From: Pedobacter xixiisoli
Lineage (GTDB): Bacteria; Bacteroidota; Bacteroidia; Sphingobacteriales; Sphingobacteriaceae
Reading direction: 5' to 3'
NCBI RefSeq assembly: GCF_900215335.1
Contig: NZ_OCMT01000001.1
Location: 558,001-622,000, forward strand
DNA: 64,000 bases
The position numbers and the translations under genes were made by a program. The notes under the pieces are model-generated. The model saw only the letters and a list, made by a program, of their open reading frames with translations, made no database searches and was not told the DNA's origin. Below are positions 17,312-25,866 of this stretch, one piece after another; position 1 is the first letter of the stretch, and every line of letters begins with the position of its first letter.

Positions 17312-17609
17312 TTATTTTAAAGTCGTAACATCACAATGTGAGATTTTTTGTAATTCGCATTGGGTTTAAATTTAAGAAAAGCGTGGTTACTTTCTCATTA
17401 TTTTTTTCATTAAAATAGCTGTTTATTTCTATTGTTATCGTAAACGTAATAATAAATATTGTCTTCTGATTAAAAAAAATTACCATGATGAGGTTTATAC
17501 TTATCATAACCTTCCTAAAAATTAGGTAATAAAAAACCACTCCTTCTTATGAAAACGGAGTGGTTTTTTAGATGAATTTTATGCTTGTGGATTGGTAAAT
17601 AAAGAAAAG
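17312..17609. other. Gene-free spacer between GH3 and GH29 genes
   Basis: The spacer is AT-rich. It contains the leftward promoter of the GH3 gene and the terminator at 17531-17569. A leftward 69-codon frame is present but has low-complexity, hydrophobic AT-driven composition and no support as a gene. Confidence 0.5.
17531..17569 (-). terminator. Terminator after the GH3-GH29-GH29 operon
   Basis: AAAAAACCACTCC (17531-17543) pairs perfectly with 17557-17569 over 13 bases. Read leftward, the stem is followed by a U-run, which suits termination of the fucosidase operon ending at 17610; it could act on both strands. Confidence 0.85.
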
Positions 17610-18965
17610 CTACTCTCGTGTAGATGCTTTATAAAATCCAGCTTCAGCCAATTGAACCGGTCGCTCGGCTTTTAAAATATTTAACCTCAGCTTTGATGTT
17701 TTTACCAATTTGGTCTTCAACAATCTCTTGTAGCCAATGGTGGTAAATTCTACCAGTATTTTCCAGCTTTTTCCATCCCAATATTCGATGTTACCTTGTG
17801 CGCAGTTTTGGCCATTGGCGATGTTTTCTTGTAAAGAAATTCTGTCAAAACTGGTTGCTTTCTTCAGATTTAGGTAATGCGTTTTGCCTTGCGAGATGGT
17901 GTTGAAGCTACTCAGATTCTGGTCGGTTAAGGTATTTGGGATATGTCCTTTCGCTAGATTGTTCTTGAAGGTTTCATCCAATATCGAACGGAATTCGTAC
18001 AAATTTTTAATGTCTGTATCCGCAAATTCTCCTTTTTTGTTAGGGGGGATGTTTAATAATAACAAACTGTTTCTGCCTACAGAAGTATAATAAAGGTCTA
18101 CCAAATTTTGAGGAGTACGTACTTTACTATCTTCTTCTTCATGATAAAACCATCCCGGTCTAATAGATACATCAGTTTCTGCAGTTAGCCAAACCTTTCC
18201 TTTAGGATCGCCAATATTTAAGTATTTTGCATCCATTTTTCCTGGAGCATTTTCTGGTTTTACATTAATAGTGCTCCACATGGTTTCACCAGCAATACCT
18301 TTTTCGTTACCCACCCAACGTACATCTGGACCAACATCAGAAAACATTACTGCCTGAGGTTGCAGCTTACGGACCAAACTCCAATAGCTATCAAAATCGT
18401 AGTTCATGTCTTTTGCATTCTCGCCTTTGGCACCATCAAACCAAACTTCGGCAACTTCTCCATAATTGGTTAATAGTTCTGTCAATTGGTTTTTATAATA
18501 AGTATTGTAATCGGCTGTGCCATAAGACGGATGATTTCTATCCCAAGGAGAAAGGTAAAAACCAAACTTGATGCCTTGTGCTTTGCAGGCTTCGGCTATT
18601 TCTTTCACCATATCGCCTTTGCCATCTTTCCAAGGACTGTTTTTAACCGAATGTTCGGTGTAAGCTGTTGGCCATAAACAGAAACCATCGTGGTGTTTCG
18701 CAGTGATAATCGCCATTTCGAAGCCTGTTTCCTTCAATACTTTCACCATTTTATTGGCATCGAAATTTGTAGGGTTAAATATAGATGGGCTTTCAGTACC
18801 ATCACCCCATTCTTTGCCAGTATAGGTGTTCACCGTAAAGTGGATGAAAGCTGTGGTTTCCAATTTTTGCCATGCTAGCTGTTGCTTGGTAGGTACGGGC
18901 ACTTTCTGCGCAAAACTGCTGGCAGATAATAATAGAAGTAACGCTATCGAACTAAATTTCATCAT
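17610..18965 (-). CDS. GH29 alpha-L-fucosidase (first of two)
   Basis: This 451-residue exported enzyme has a signal peptide (residues 1-19, ending SSFAQ). The GH29 barrel shows the family motifs AIITAKHHDGFCLWP and GFYLSPWDRN, with the expected nucleophile Asp177 in VWFDGA. The length and sequence fit the more specific GH29-B type (alpha-1,3/1,4 linkages), though that assignment is only by appearance. A C-terminal beta-sandwich of about 100 residues follows. It starts 3 bases after the other GH29 gene on the same strand. Together with the L-fucose pathway at 38724-46457 this points to a fucosylated substrate. Confidence 0.93.
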   Translation of the reverse strand: MMKFSSIALLLLLSASSFAQKVPVPTKQQLAWQKLETTAFIHFTVNTYTGKEWGDGTESPSIFNPTNFDANKMVKVLKETGFEMAIITAKHHDGFCLWPTAYTEHSVKNSPWKDGKGDMVKEIAEACKAQGIKFGFYLSPWDRNHPSYGTADYNTYYKNQLTELLTNYGEVAEVWFDGAKGENAKDMNYDFDSYWSLVRKLQPQAVMFSDVGPDVRWVGNEKGIAGETMWSTINVKPENAPGKMDAKYLNIGDPKGKVWLTAETDVSIRPGWFYHEEEDSKVRTPQNLVDLYYTSVGRNSLLLLNIPPNKKGEFADTDIKNLYEFRSILDETFKNNLAKGHIPNTLTDQNLSSFNTISQGKTHYLNLKKATSFDRISLQENIANGQNCAQGNIEYWDGKSWKILVEFTTIGYKRLLKTKLVKTSKLRLNILKAERPVQLAEAGFYKASTRE

Positions 18966-18968
18966 AGC

Positions 18969-20360
18969 TTAGTTAAAGTTTGAAATTTTAAATACCCAAG
19001 CATGTTCTGATGGCATGTTGCCAGGATTAATACTAGGTGTGGTTATAACTAGGTTAGCTGTGTTGGGTTTAAAGTTAACTTTTACATCCGAGCCTAACAA
19101 ACTCACTTTCGATGCAGATTTTACTCCCGGAATAGTAAGGTTCCCCTTTGGCCAAGCGGTGCATAGCACGTACAAATCTTTTCCTTTTTGAGTATAGAAA
19201 ACGTTGTGCTCTTTCATTTTTGCTGGACGCTTAGCCCAAGCTGTGGTGCCATAAATAGCGTCACCATTTACTTTTAACCATTTGCCCATATCCAATAATC
19301 TTTCTTCCATAATTACTGGAATTAAACCATTAGCTTTTGGTCCAACGTTTAACAACAAATTTCCGCCGTTGCTTACTTTGTCAATCAACAAATCTACTAA
19401 CTGTTTAGAGCTAGAGTAATGCTCCAATCTCTCGAACTGACTATAACCGTAAGATGTTCCAATTCCTCTGCTTTCTTCCCAAGGATGCTCGATTCGTTTG
19501 GTATTTACCGTATCGCCAATTAAATCGTATTCTGTGGTATAATAACCTCCGTGTTTACTTCTGGTATCTTTTCCCCAACGGTCATTAACTACTACAGAGT
19601 TTTTAACCGGAGAGTCGTTATACAACCACTGTAAAAATTGCTCGCTTTTTAATTCCTTGCTATTGTAATCCCATTCTCCATCAGAAAAAATCACTTCTGG
19701 TTTGTAGCGGGTTACTAAATCTTTCATTTGTGGCAACATGTATTGTGTGGTCCATTTTTCCATATCTCCGCCAGTATACAACGGGTTAGCCCATTCTAAT
19801 AACGAATAATAGAAGCCCATTTTTAAGCCAGTTTTTTTAACCGCTTCGGTAAGTTCATTGGCGATATCTCTTTTTGGTCCCGCATCTACACTGTTTCTTC
19901 CATTGGTTTCTTTACTAGGCCAAAGTGCAAAACCGTCGTGATGTTTAGAGGTAAGTACTACATAACCAGCTCCCGATTTTTTGAACAAATTTGCCCAACG
20001 ATCGGGGTTAAAAAATTCAGCTTTGAACAATGGAATGAAATCATCGTAAGTTGAGTTTTTACCGTAGTATTTCTTTTGAAAATTAACGTAAGATGTTTTG
20101 CCTTGCATTAACTTGGTTAGGTAGTGTTCTGCATATTTTTCGTACACACCTTCCTCTTCATCTACGGGTGCGTATGCGGGTACCGAGTAGGGCCCCCAGT
20201 GTATAAAAATACCGAATTTCGCATCGCTCCACCACTGTGGTGTTGCTCTTTTATCCAGAGAGTTCCAATTGGCTTCGTAAGTTTGAGCGTTTACAGATGA
20301 CAGGGACAGGGAACTACTAATTATTGCGAGAGCTGCTATTTTCTGAATTTTTTTGAACAT
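18969..20360 (-). CDS. GH29 alpha-L-fucosidase (second of two)
   Basis: This is a 463-residue exported enzyme. I start it at the ATG at 20360 because a signal peptide (MFKKIQKIAALAIISSS to VNAQ) begins there; the frame stays open 34 codons further upstream into the GH3 gene without signal-like sequence. Motifs are FGIFIHWGPYSVPAY, VVLTSKHHDGFALWPS and FSDGEWD with nucleophile Asp227, as in the broad-specificity GH29-A group. It lies 19 bases after the GH3 gene and 3 bases before the other fucosidase. The two enzymes look divergent rather than recent copies, so they probably act on different fucosyl linkages. Confidence 0.93.
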   Translation of the reverse strand: MFKKIQKIAALAIISSSLSLSSVNAQTYEANWNSLDKRATPQWWSDAKFGIFIHWGPYSVPAYAPVDEEEGVYEKYAEHYLTKLMQGKTSYVNFQKKYYGKNSTYDDFIPLFKAEFFNPDRWANLFKKSGAGYVVLTSKHHDGFALWPSKETNGRNSVDAGPKRDIANELTEAVKKTGLKMGFYYSLLEWANPLYTGGDMEKWTTQYMLPQMKDLVTRYKPEVIFSDGEWDYNSKELKSEQFLQWLYNDSPVKNSVVVNDRWGKDTRSKHGGYYTTEYDLIGDTVNTKRIEHPWEESRGIGTSYGYSQFERLEHYSSSKQLVDLLIDKVSNGGNLLLNVGPKANGLIPVIMEERLLDMGKWLKVNGDAIYGTTAWAKRPAKMKEHNVFYTQKGKDLYVLCTAWPKGNLTIPGVKSASKVSLLGSDVKVNFKPNTANLVITTPSINPGNMPSEHAWVFKISNFN

Positions 20361-20379
20361 TATATATGATTTTGATGTG

Positions 20380-22683
20380 TTATTTAACCAATAAGTTGGT
20401 AACCAATAAATCTTTATCTTCTGATGAAGAACCGACCATAATTTTGAAATTTCCGGGTTCAACTCCCCATTTCATATTTTTATCGTAGAAAGCTAATTTC
20501 TCCGCAGGTAAAGTAAAACTGATGGTCTTGTTTTCTCCAGCAGCTAAACTGACCCTAGCAAAATCTTTCAATTCTTTAACAGGTCTGGTGGCCGAACTAA
20601 ATTCATCTCTGATGTAAAGCTGAACAATTTCTTCTCCAGCTAATTTACCTGTATTACTTACATTTACCGAAACCGTAACACTTTCTTTATCATTGATGGT
20701 GGTTTTTGACAAAGCCAATGCAGAATATTTATAAGTGGTATAACTTAACCCGTAACCAAAGGGATATAATGGTGTACTTGATCCGATGGTGTAAGGATGG
20801 AAATACATAGAAGGCTTGTGGTTATAAAACTGCTGTACCTGCCCAACATGGCGTGGAATGGTGATTGGCAATTTTGCCGTAGGATTTACTTTTCCATAAA
20901 TGATTTCTGCTACCGCTTGTCCGCCGAAGCCACCTGGTTCCCAAGCTTCAACCAATGCCGCTGCATTGTTTGCAATCCATTCTACACCTAACTGACGACC
21001 GTTGATTAAAACTACAATGGTTGGTTTGCCCGAAGCATGGATTTTCTCTACCAATTCTTGCTGTAATCCTGGAAGTGCAATGTCAGAACGGTCGGTATCT
21101 TCACCGCCAGTTTTATCGTTCCAGTTGATACGTAAAGCATGTTCGCCAACTACAACGATATTCAAATCGGCTTTTTTAGCCATTTCTGCAGCTTGGTCTA
21201 CTTTGGCTTTCTCCATTTTGCGGATATTCCAGCCTTGTTCTAAGAATGTAAAGTTGGTTTCGGGGGAAACCATTTTTAAGCCTTGTAATATGGTGATGAT
21301 ATTTTTTTCGGGTTGAGGTTGAGCCCAGTCGCCCATAATACCTTGGTCATTAGCGTTTGGACCAGTTACAAAAACATTTTTGAATTGACCTGCTTTTAAA
21401 GGTAAAATGCCGTTATTTTTAAGTAGAACGATGCTTTTTCTAGCTGCGTCTAAAGCAGTTTGTTGATGGTTTTTGGTGAAAACAGTATTCTTGATTTTCT
21501 TCAAATCCACAAAAGGATTTTCGAATAAGCCCAATTTAAATTTTGCTTCGAGGATTTTTCTTACAGATTCGTTAATACGTTCTTCGCTGATTTTTCCTTC
21601 CTTCACTAATTCTACTACTTTATAGAAGAAATCTGGACCATGCATGTGCATATCCATTCCCGCTTCTATGCTTTGATGATAAGCATCTTTATTAGTTTCT
21701 GCTGTTTTATGTAGGTCGTGAATGTGTTCAATATCCATCCAATCGCTGACGATGAAACCTTTGAAGCCCCATTCTTTTCTCAATATATCATCCATTAACC
21801 ATTTATTGCTATGGCTTGGAATTCCGTTAACTTCGTTGTGGGCTGTCATTAAGGTAAAAGCACCAGCTTTAACCCCTGCAATGTAAGGCGGGAAGTAAAT
21901 TTCACGCATGGTACGTTCGGATAGATCTGCCGGAGCACCGTTAGTTCCATTTATAGGAGTGCCGCCCATAAAGTGTTTGATACAAGCCAGCACTTTGTCT
22001 GTTCCTGTAAAATCTGCACCTTGATAGCCCTTTACGCAAGCCACGCCCAATTGTGTTACTAAGTAGGTGTCTTCCCCAAAAGTTTCGCCCACACGTCCCC
22101 AACGTGGGTCTCTAGCAATTTCGATGTTTGGATTAAAGTTCCAGTGAGAACCCGTAGCACGCATTTCAATGGCGGTTTCTCTAGATATTTTTTCAACCAA
22201 CGCTGGGTCAAATGCTGAAGCCAGACCAATGTTGGTAGGGTAGACCGTACAGCCGCTTACTTGTGCATTACCATGAATGGCATCAATGCCAATTAGTAAT
22301 GGAATTTGCAGGCGACTTTTTTGTGCCATCTTTTGTAGGTCATTCGCTTCTTCGGCGGTAAGTACGTGAAGAAACGAGCCAACTAGCCCTTTTTCGTTTA
22401 ATGCACCAATATCTTTGGAAGTTAAACCAGGGTAGAAACCTCTGGCAGTATTGTTGGATAATTCCTCTGCGGTTAAATCTTTTTCTGCCGAACGCATGTG
22501 CTCTAAACCTACAAATTGGTTCATTTGCGCAACCTTTTCTTCTAAGGTCATTCGTTTCAACAAATCTTCTACACGTTTTTCAACGGGTTGGGAGGCATCT
22601 TTATAAATGATGGGCGTTTTTTCGGCAATAAATGCAAACGAAACAAGCGCAAGTAGCAGCATGGGGCCAATGGTTCTCTTCAT
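20380..22683 (-). CDS. GH3 beta-glucosidase, BglX-like
   Basis: This 767-residue exported enzyme has an N-terminal signal peptide (about residues 1-20). The GH3 N-terminal domain carries the nucleophile Asp314 in FIVSDWMDI and the substrate-binding motifs GIDAIHGN and IEIARDPRWGR. The C-terminal alpha/beta domain runs from about 400 to 620 and the fibronectin type III-like domain from about 670 to 760. Sequence layout and length fit periplasmic BglX-type beta-glucosidases. It heads the leftward GH3-GH29-GH29 operon and follows the SusC-SusD-lipoprotein operon after a terminator. Release of terminal beta-linked glucose from oligosaccharides is the likely role. Confidence 0.93.
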   Translation of the reverse strand: MKRTIGPMLLLALVSFAFIAEKTPIIYKDASQPVEKRVEDLLKRMTLEEKVAQMNQFVGLEHMRSAEKDLTAEELSNNTARGFYPGLTSKDIGALNEKGLVGSFLHVLTAEEANDLQKMAQKSRLQIPLLIGIDAIHGNAQVSGCTVYPTNIGLASAFDPALVEKISRETAIEMRATGSHWNFNPNIEIARDPRWGRVGETFGEDTYLVTQLGVACVKGYQGADFTGTDKVLACIKHFMGGTPINGTNGAPADLSERTMREIYFPPYIAGVKAGAFTLMTAHNEVNGIPSHSNKWLMDDILRKEWGFKGFIVSDWMDIEHIHDLHKTAETNKDAYHQSIEAGMDMHMHGPDFFYKVVELVKEGKISEERINESVRKILEAKFKLGLFENPFVDLKKIKNTVFTKNHQQTALDAARKSIVLLKNNGILPLKAGQFKNVFVTGPNANDQGIMGDWAQPQPEKNIITILQGLKMVSPETNFTFLEQGWNIRKMEKAKVDQAAEMAKKADLNIVVVGEHALRINWNDKTGGEDTDRSDIALPGLQQELVEKIHASGKPTIVVLINGRQLGVEWIANNAAALVEAWEPGGFGGQAVAEIIYGKVNPTAKLPITIPRHVGQVQQFYNHKPSMYFHPYTIGSSTPLYPFGYGLSYTTYKYSALALSKTTINDKESVTVSVNVSNTGKLAGEEIVQLYIRDEFSSATRPVKELKDFARVSLAAGENKTISFTLPAEKLAFYDKNMKWGVEPGNFKIMVGSSSEDKDLLVTNLLVK

Positions 22684-22891
22684 GTAAAGTTTTTTATCTA
22701 TTGCCTTAAGTTTTATTAGTTATTAAAATGAGATTTTTTTAACTGCAATTGCTTAAGAAATTTTTGGTGCTGTAGGCAATAGTTAGTTATACTTGGTTTT
22801 TAGTAATCAAATCTCCTAAAATACCACTAATATGGGTAATACTATTTTATCCATTATTGTATAAAAATCGATTTTATGGTTTATAAAAAAA

Positions 22892-22914
22892 GCAGCTAGA
22901 AAGTACCTAGCTGC
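22892..22914 (-). terminator. Terminator after the surface lipoprotein gene
   Basis: GCAGCTAG pairs with CTAGCTGC across a 7-base loop. On the leftward strand the stem is followed by a U-run (A-tract 22885-22891). It closes the SusC-SusD-lipoprotein operon. Confidence 0.85.
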
Positions 22915-22938
22915 CTTGAAGAAATTTATTTAGACGAA

Positions 22939-24093
22939 TTAAAGCTTTGATTTTTCTACAATTCTCCAATTATCGAATGAGATGTCGATGTTGAAGCCAG
23001 TTTGTACCGTTACCACACCATATAGCTCTACCACGTTGTTAGCTCTCGGCGCCATTGTCAATGTACCGCCTATAGCACTTTGTAGCGGTATTACCTGTGT
23101 AACCCATTTTTGTTCGGTGTGTAAAAACCTAGTTGCCGTAAAAGTCCAAGCATGAAATTTACCAGGCGCTACGCCGTAATCTCCATAAAATCTAATTCCA
23201 GCTTTATTTAGAGCTAAGCCGGTTGCCGTTTCAAATTTAATTACATAATTAGCAGGATTATTCAATACATCTTGTGGTACACTGATCTTACCTCTCACAA
23301 ATTGATCTACTTTAAAGCCATCTCTTATAGGTGTTTCTACAAAATGTGCATACTTGCCACTTAACGGTCCAGGTATTGGGTCAGTTCCAACGTATTTTAC
23401 GGCAACATGAGGTTTGTCGTCGTAGTTAACTATCATATTAGTATTATCCATGTAAGGGTACTGATAGGCGAACTCGGTGCCGTACTTGTCTACGGTTTTA
23501 ATGATCATGCCTTGTGTAGCACCTGCTGGAACTTTTACATGCAACACGTCTACTGTAGCCTTTTCAATAGTTGCGGCGATATTTCCAAAGAACACTTTTC
23601 CTTCCCCTTTTAAATAACCACCAAAATCGAAACTTTGTCCATTTAATACCATTATAGTGCCAACTGGAGCGTATTCGTTTTCAATGTTTTTAATGGTAAC
23701 TGGTGGGATATTGATTTTGAAATCGAACTGAACAGTACCAGAAGATGTTTCCAAAGTAATTTTATTGTTTAGGTTTTCAGGTACTCTGTTAGGGATTTTA
23801 ACGGTCAATTCATTATTGTTGGCGTATACTTGATCTACGCTAACCTCGATGTCGTTAAACATAAACTTTTTGAGGTTACATAGATTTTGCCCTTTAATAA
23901 TTACATACTGATTGTAGTCGCCTTGGGTAAGAGTGGTAGTGCGATCTACTGCAGATACAGAGCTAATTACTGGTTGCCCGTTACCATCGCAAATATTGTT
24001 TTTTACTGCCTCTTTTTGGCAAGTTACTAGCGCTGCACTACACACAAATAGTAAGGCGAGCAATAGATTTTTTCTGTTATAAGTTGTTTTCAT
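22939..24093 (-). CDS. Surface glycan-binding lipoprotein with IPT/TIG domains
   Basis: This 384-residue lipoprotein has the signal LLALLFVCSAALVTC, with the lipidated cysteine at residue 25. Two IPT/TIG-like immunoglobulin-fold domains follow (about 40-215; GQNLCNLKKFMFNDIEV and LNGQSFDFGGYL). The C-terminal beta-rich domain (about 220-380) resembles the glycan-binding domain of SusE/SGBP-B-type proteins. It is 40 bases downstream of susD in the same operon, the usual place for the accessory surface glycan-binding protein. It probably binds the polysaccharide at the cell surface; the ligand cannot be read from the sequence. Confidence 0.85.
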   Translation of the reverse strand: MKTTYNRKNLLLALLFVCSAALVTCQKEAVKNNICDGNGQPVISSVSAVDRTTTLTQGDYNQYVIIKGQNLCNLKKFMFNDIEVSVDQVYANNNELTVKIPNRVPENLNNKITLETSSGTVQFDFKINIPPVTIKNIENEYAPVGTIMVLNGQSFDFGGYLKGEGKVFFGNIAATIEKATVDVLHVKVPAGATQGMIIKTVDKYGTEFAYQYPYMDNTNMIVNYDDKPHVAVKYVGTDPIPGPLSGKYAHFVETPIRDGFKVDQFVRGKISVPQDVLNNPANYVIKFETATGLALNKAGIRFYGDYGVAPGKFHAWTFTATRFLHTEQKWVTQVIPLQSAIGGTLTMAPRANNVVELYGVVTVQTGFNIDISFDNWRIVEKSKL

Positions 24094-24133
24094 GGTTTTC
24101 CTATTTAAGGTGCTATGAAATATCTAGTTTAAT

Positions 24134-25855
24134 TTACCAACCTGGATTGTTTTCTTTGATAGATCCATTACCGTCCATTTCTGTAAGTGGCAATGGCCAT
24201 AACAAATGGCGAGGCTCACGGAATTTTACAATGTTATTGGCATCTACGCGGCCAATTGCATTCATTACTGGAAGATAAATGCCCCATCTTCTCAAATCCC
24301 ATTGTCTATTGCCTTCCATAGCCAATTCTCTTCTGCGTTCTTCCAATACGAATGAACGGAAGGTGTCTTTGTTGAAGTTGTTTATATTTATCGGTGGTGC
24401 ATAACTGCGTTGACGAACAAAATTCACTTTTGCTACAGCTTCTGTAGTAGGACCATTATTAATCTCATTTTCTGCTTCCGCATAAATCAACAAAGTTTCT
24501 GAATATCTTAAGAAAGGATATGGTGCATCAGACCTTCTTTGCGTTTTATCCGTTACGTCTGAAAACTTAGTTACTCTAGCTAAAACTTGATCGCTAGAAA
24601 CCCAGTTATAACCAGCTTCGTAACCGAATTTAGCAATTGAATCTGGATCTGTTGTTACTTCTTTTTGAGGATACCATCTACGAGTAGGGGCGCCGGTTGC
24701 ATTGGCGGTTAGCCATTTGTGAATTACACCATCTCTAACTCTTCTGTCGCTAGAATCGAATAAATCATACCAGTGATCAGACAATCCGTAAAAACCAGTT
24801 CCATTTAAAACTTCGCCTTTGGCATTATGTTGACCATTGTATTGATAGGTAAGCACCATGCCGCTTTCACTTTGTCCAGCTATGCTATAAACCATCCATA
24901 AGTGTTCGCCTCTGCCGCGGAATCCTTTGCTCCATACATCATTCCAGTTTCTGAAAAGACCTAGAGTTTTATCAGCAGCGGTAAGATAACCCGAATTGGC
25001 CACGTCAATTACTTCTTTAGCTTTGTCTCTGGCGAGTGTGAAATATTCTGTCGGATTAAAACCTTCGAAACCAGCTACCTGTGCTTTGTTTACTAAAATT
25101 TCGATAGCAGGTATACGAGTGGTTCCACTTTTTTGAGGACCACCTAATAATTTAATAGGAGCACCACTTGGCACAGCCGATGATGCAATGTTCAAATAAA
25201 CTTTTGCTAACATCGTTTTAGCGGTTTCTGCACTAATGGTACCAACTTTGTAGCCTGCGCTAGATCTTGGTAAAAGTTGCGCTTCCGAAAGTTTCAATAT
25301 TTCAATAACATATGCATAAGTATCTGCAATTGAAGAACGAGGAATATTAAAATTCTGATTGGTTACGGCTGATTCTTTGATTAAAGGCACACCTCCATAA
25401 GCTCTTACTAAAGTAAAGTAAGCCCATGCTTTGTAAAAATTAAGCTCACCTATAGCGTTGTTTTTAATTTCTTCACTTACATTTTTCATGCTTTGGATAT
25501 ATGGAATAGCATGATTGCTACGTCCAATAAGTAAGTAAAGACTGGTCCAGTATCCTCTGATATCTTCGTTTGATGCAAAGTTTCCTGCTCCAGTAGCTTC
25601 GAAAGCGAATATTGCGCCAGTAGCATCATCAGAATCGGTTTCGTACGGTCTGTTAAATGATTCGAACCTGAAGAAGCCATCTTTTAGGAAAGTAGATCTT
25701 ACGCCGTTTACCCATAGATTCACCGCCTCCTCCGAATCTCCCATTTGTTCTGGTGTAATGAAAGAGTAGGGTTTTTCTTCTAATGCTTTTTTACAAGAGC
25801 CCGCAAACAGGACTACAAGTAATAATAATATGTTTTTATTGAATATTTTTTTCAT
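24134..25855 (-). CDS. SusD-family starch/glycan-binding lipoprotein
   Basis: This 573-residue lipoprotein starts with the signal IFNKNILLLLVVLFAGSC; the lipidated cysteine is near residue 21. SusD/RagB features are the N-terminal TPR-like region (NAIGELNFYKAWAYFTLVRAYGGVPL) and the C-terminal stretch VLEERRRELAMEGNRQWDLRRWG. It forms the lid of the SusCD glycan importer in the outer membrane. The gene lies 11 bases downstream of susC and 40 bases before the TIG-domain lipoprotein. Confidence 0.96.
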   Translation of the reverse strand: MKKIFNKNILLLLVVLFAGSCKKALEEKPYSFITPEQMGDSEEAVNLWVNGVRSTFLKDGFFRFESFNRPYETDSDDATGAIFAFEATGAGNFASNEDIRGYWTSLYLLIGRSNHAIPYIQSMKNVSEEIKNNAIGELNFYKAWAYFTLVRAYGGVPLIKESAVTNQNFNIPRSSIADTYAYVIEILKLSEAQLLPRSSAGYKVGTISAETAKTMLAKVYLNIASSAVPSGAPIKLLGGPQKSGTTRIPAIEILVNKAQVAGFEGFNPTEYFTLARDKAKEVIDVANSGYLTAADKTLGLFRNWNDVWSKGFRGRGEHLWMVYSIAGQSESGMVLTYQYNGQHNAKGEVLNGTGFYGLSDHWYDLFDSSDRRVRDGVIHKWLTANATGAPTRRWYPQKEVTTDPDSIAKFGYEAGYNWVSSDQVLARVTKFSDVTDKTQRRSDAPYPFLRYSETLLIYAEAENEINNGPTTEAVAKVNFVRQRSYAPPININNFNKDTFRSFVLEERRRELAMEGNRQWDLRRWGIYLPVMNAIGRVDANNIVKFREPRHLLWPLPLTEMDGNGSIKENNPGW

Positions 25856-25866
25856 CGTAATGATTA

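Noticed and set aside
17331..17540. Leftward 69-codon frame between GH3 and GH29
   Set aside because: Composition reflects AT-rich spacer sequence (Ile, Phe, Asn) and it overlaps the promoter of the GH3 gene and a terminator.
20361..20462. N-terminal extension of the second fucosidase
   Set aside because: It overlaps the upstream GH3 gene, while a clean signal peptide begins at ATG 20360.
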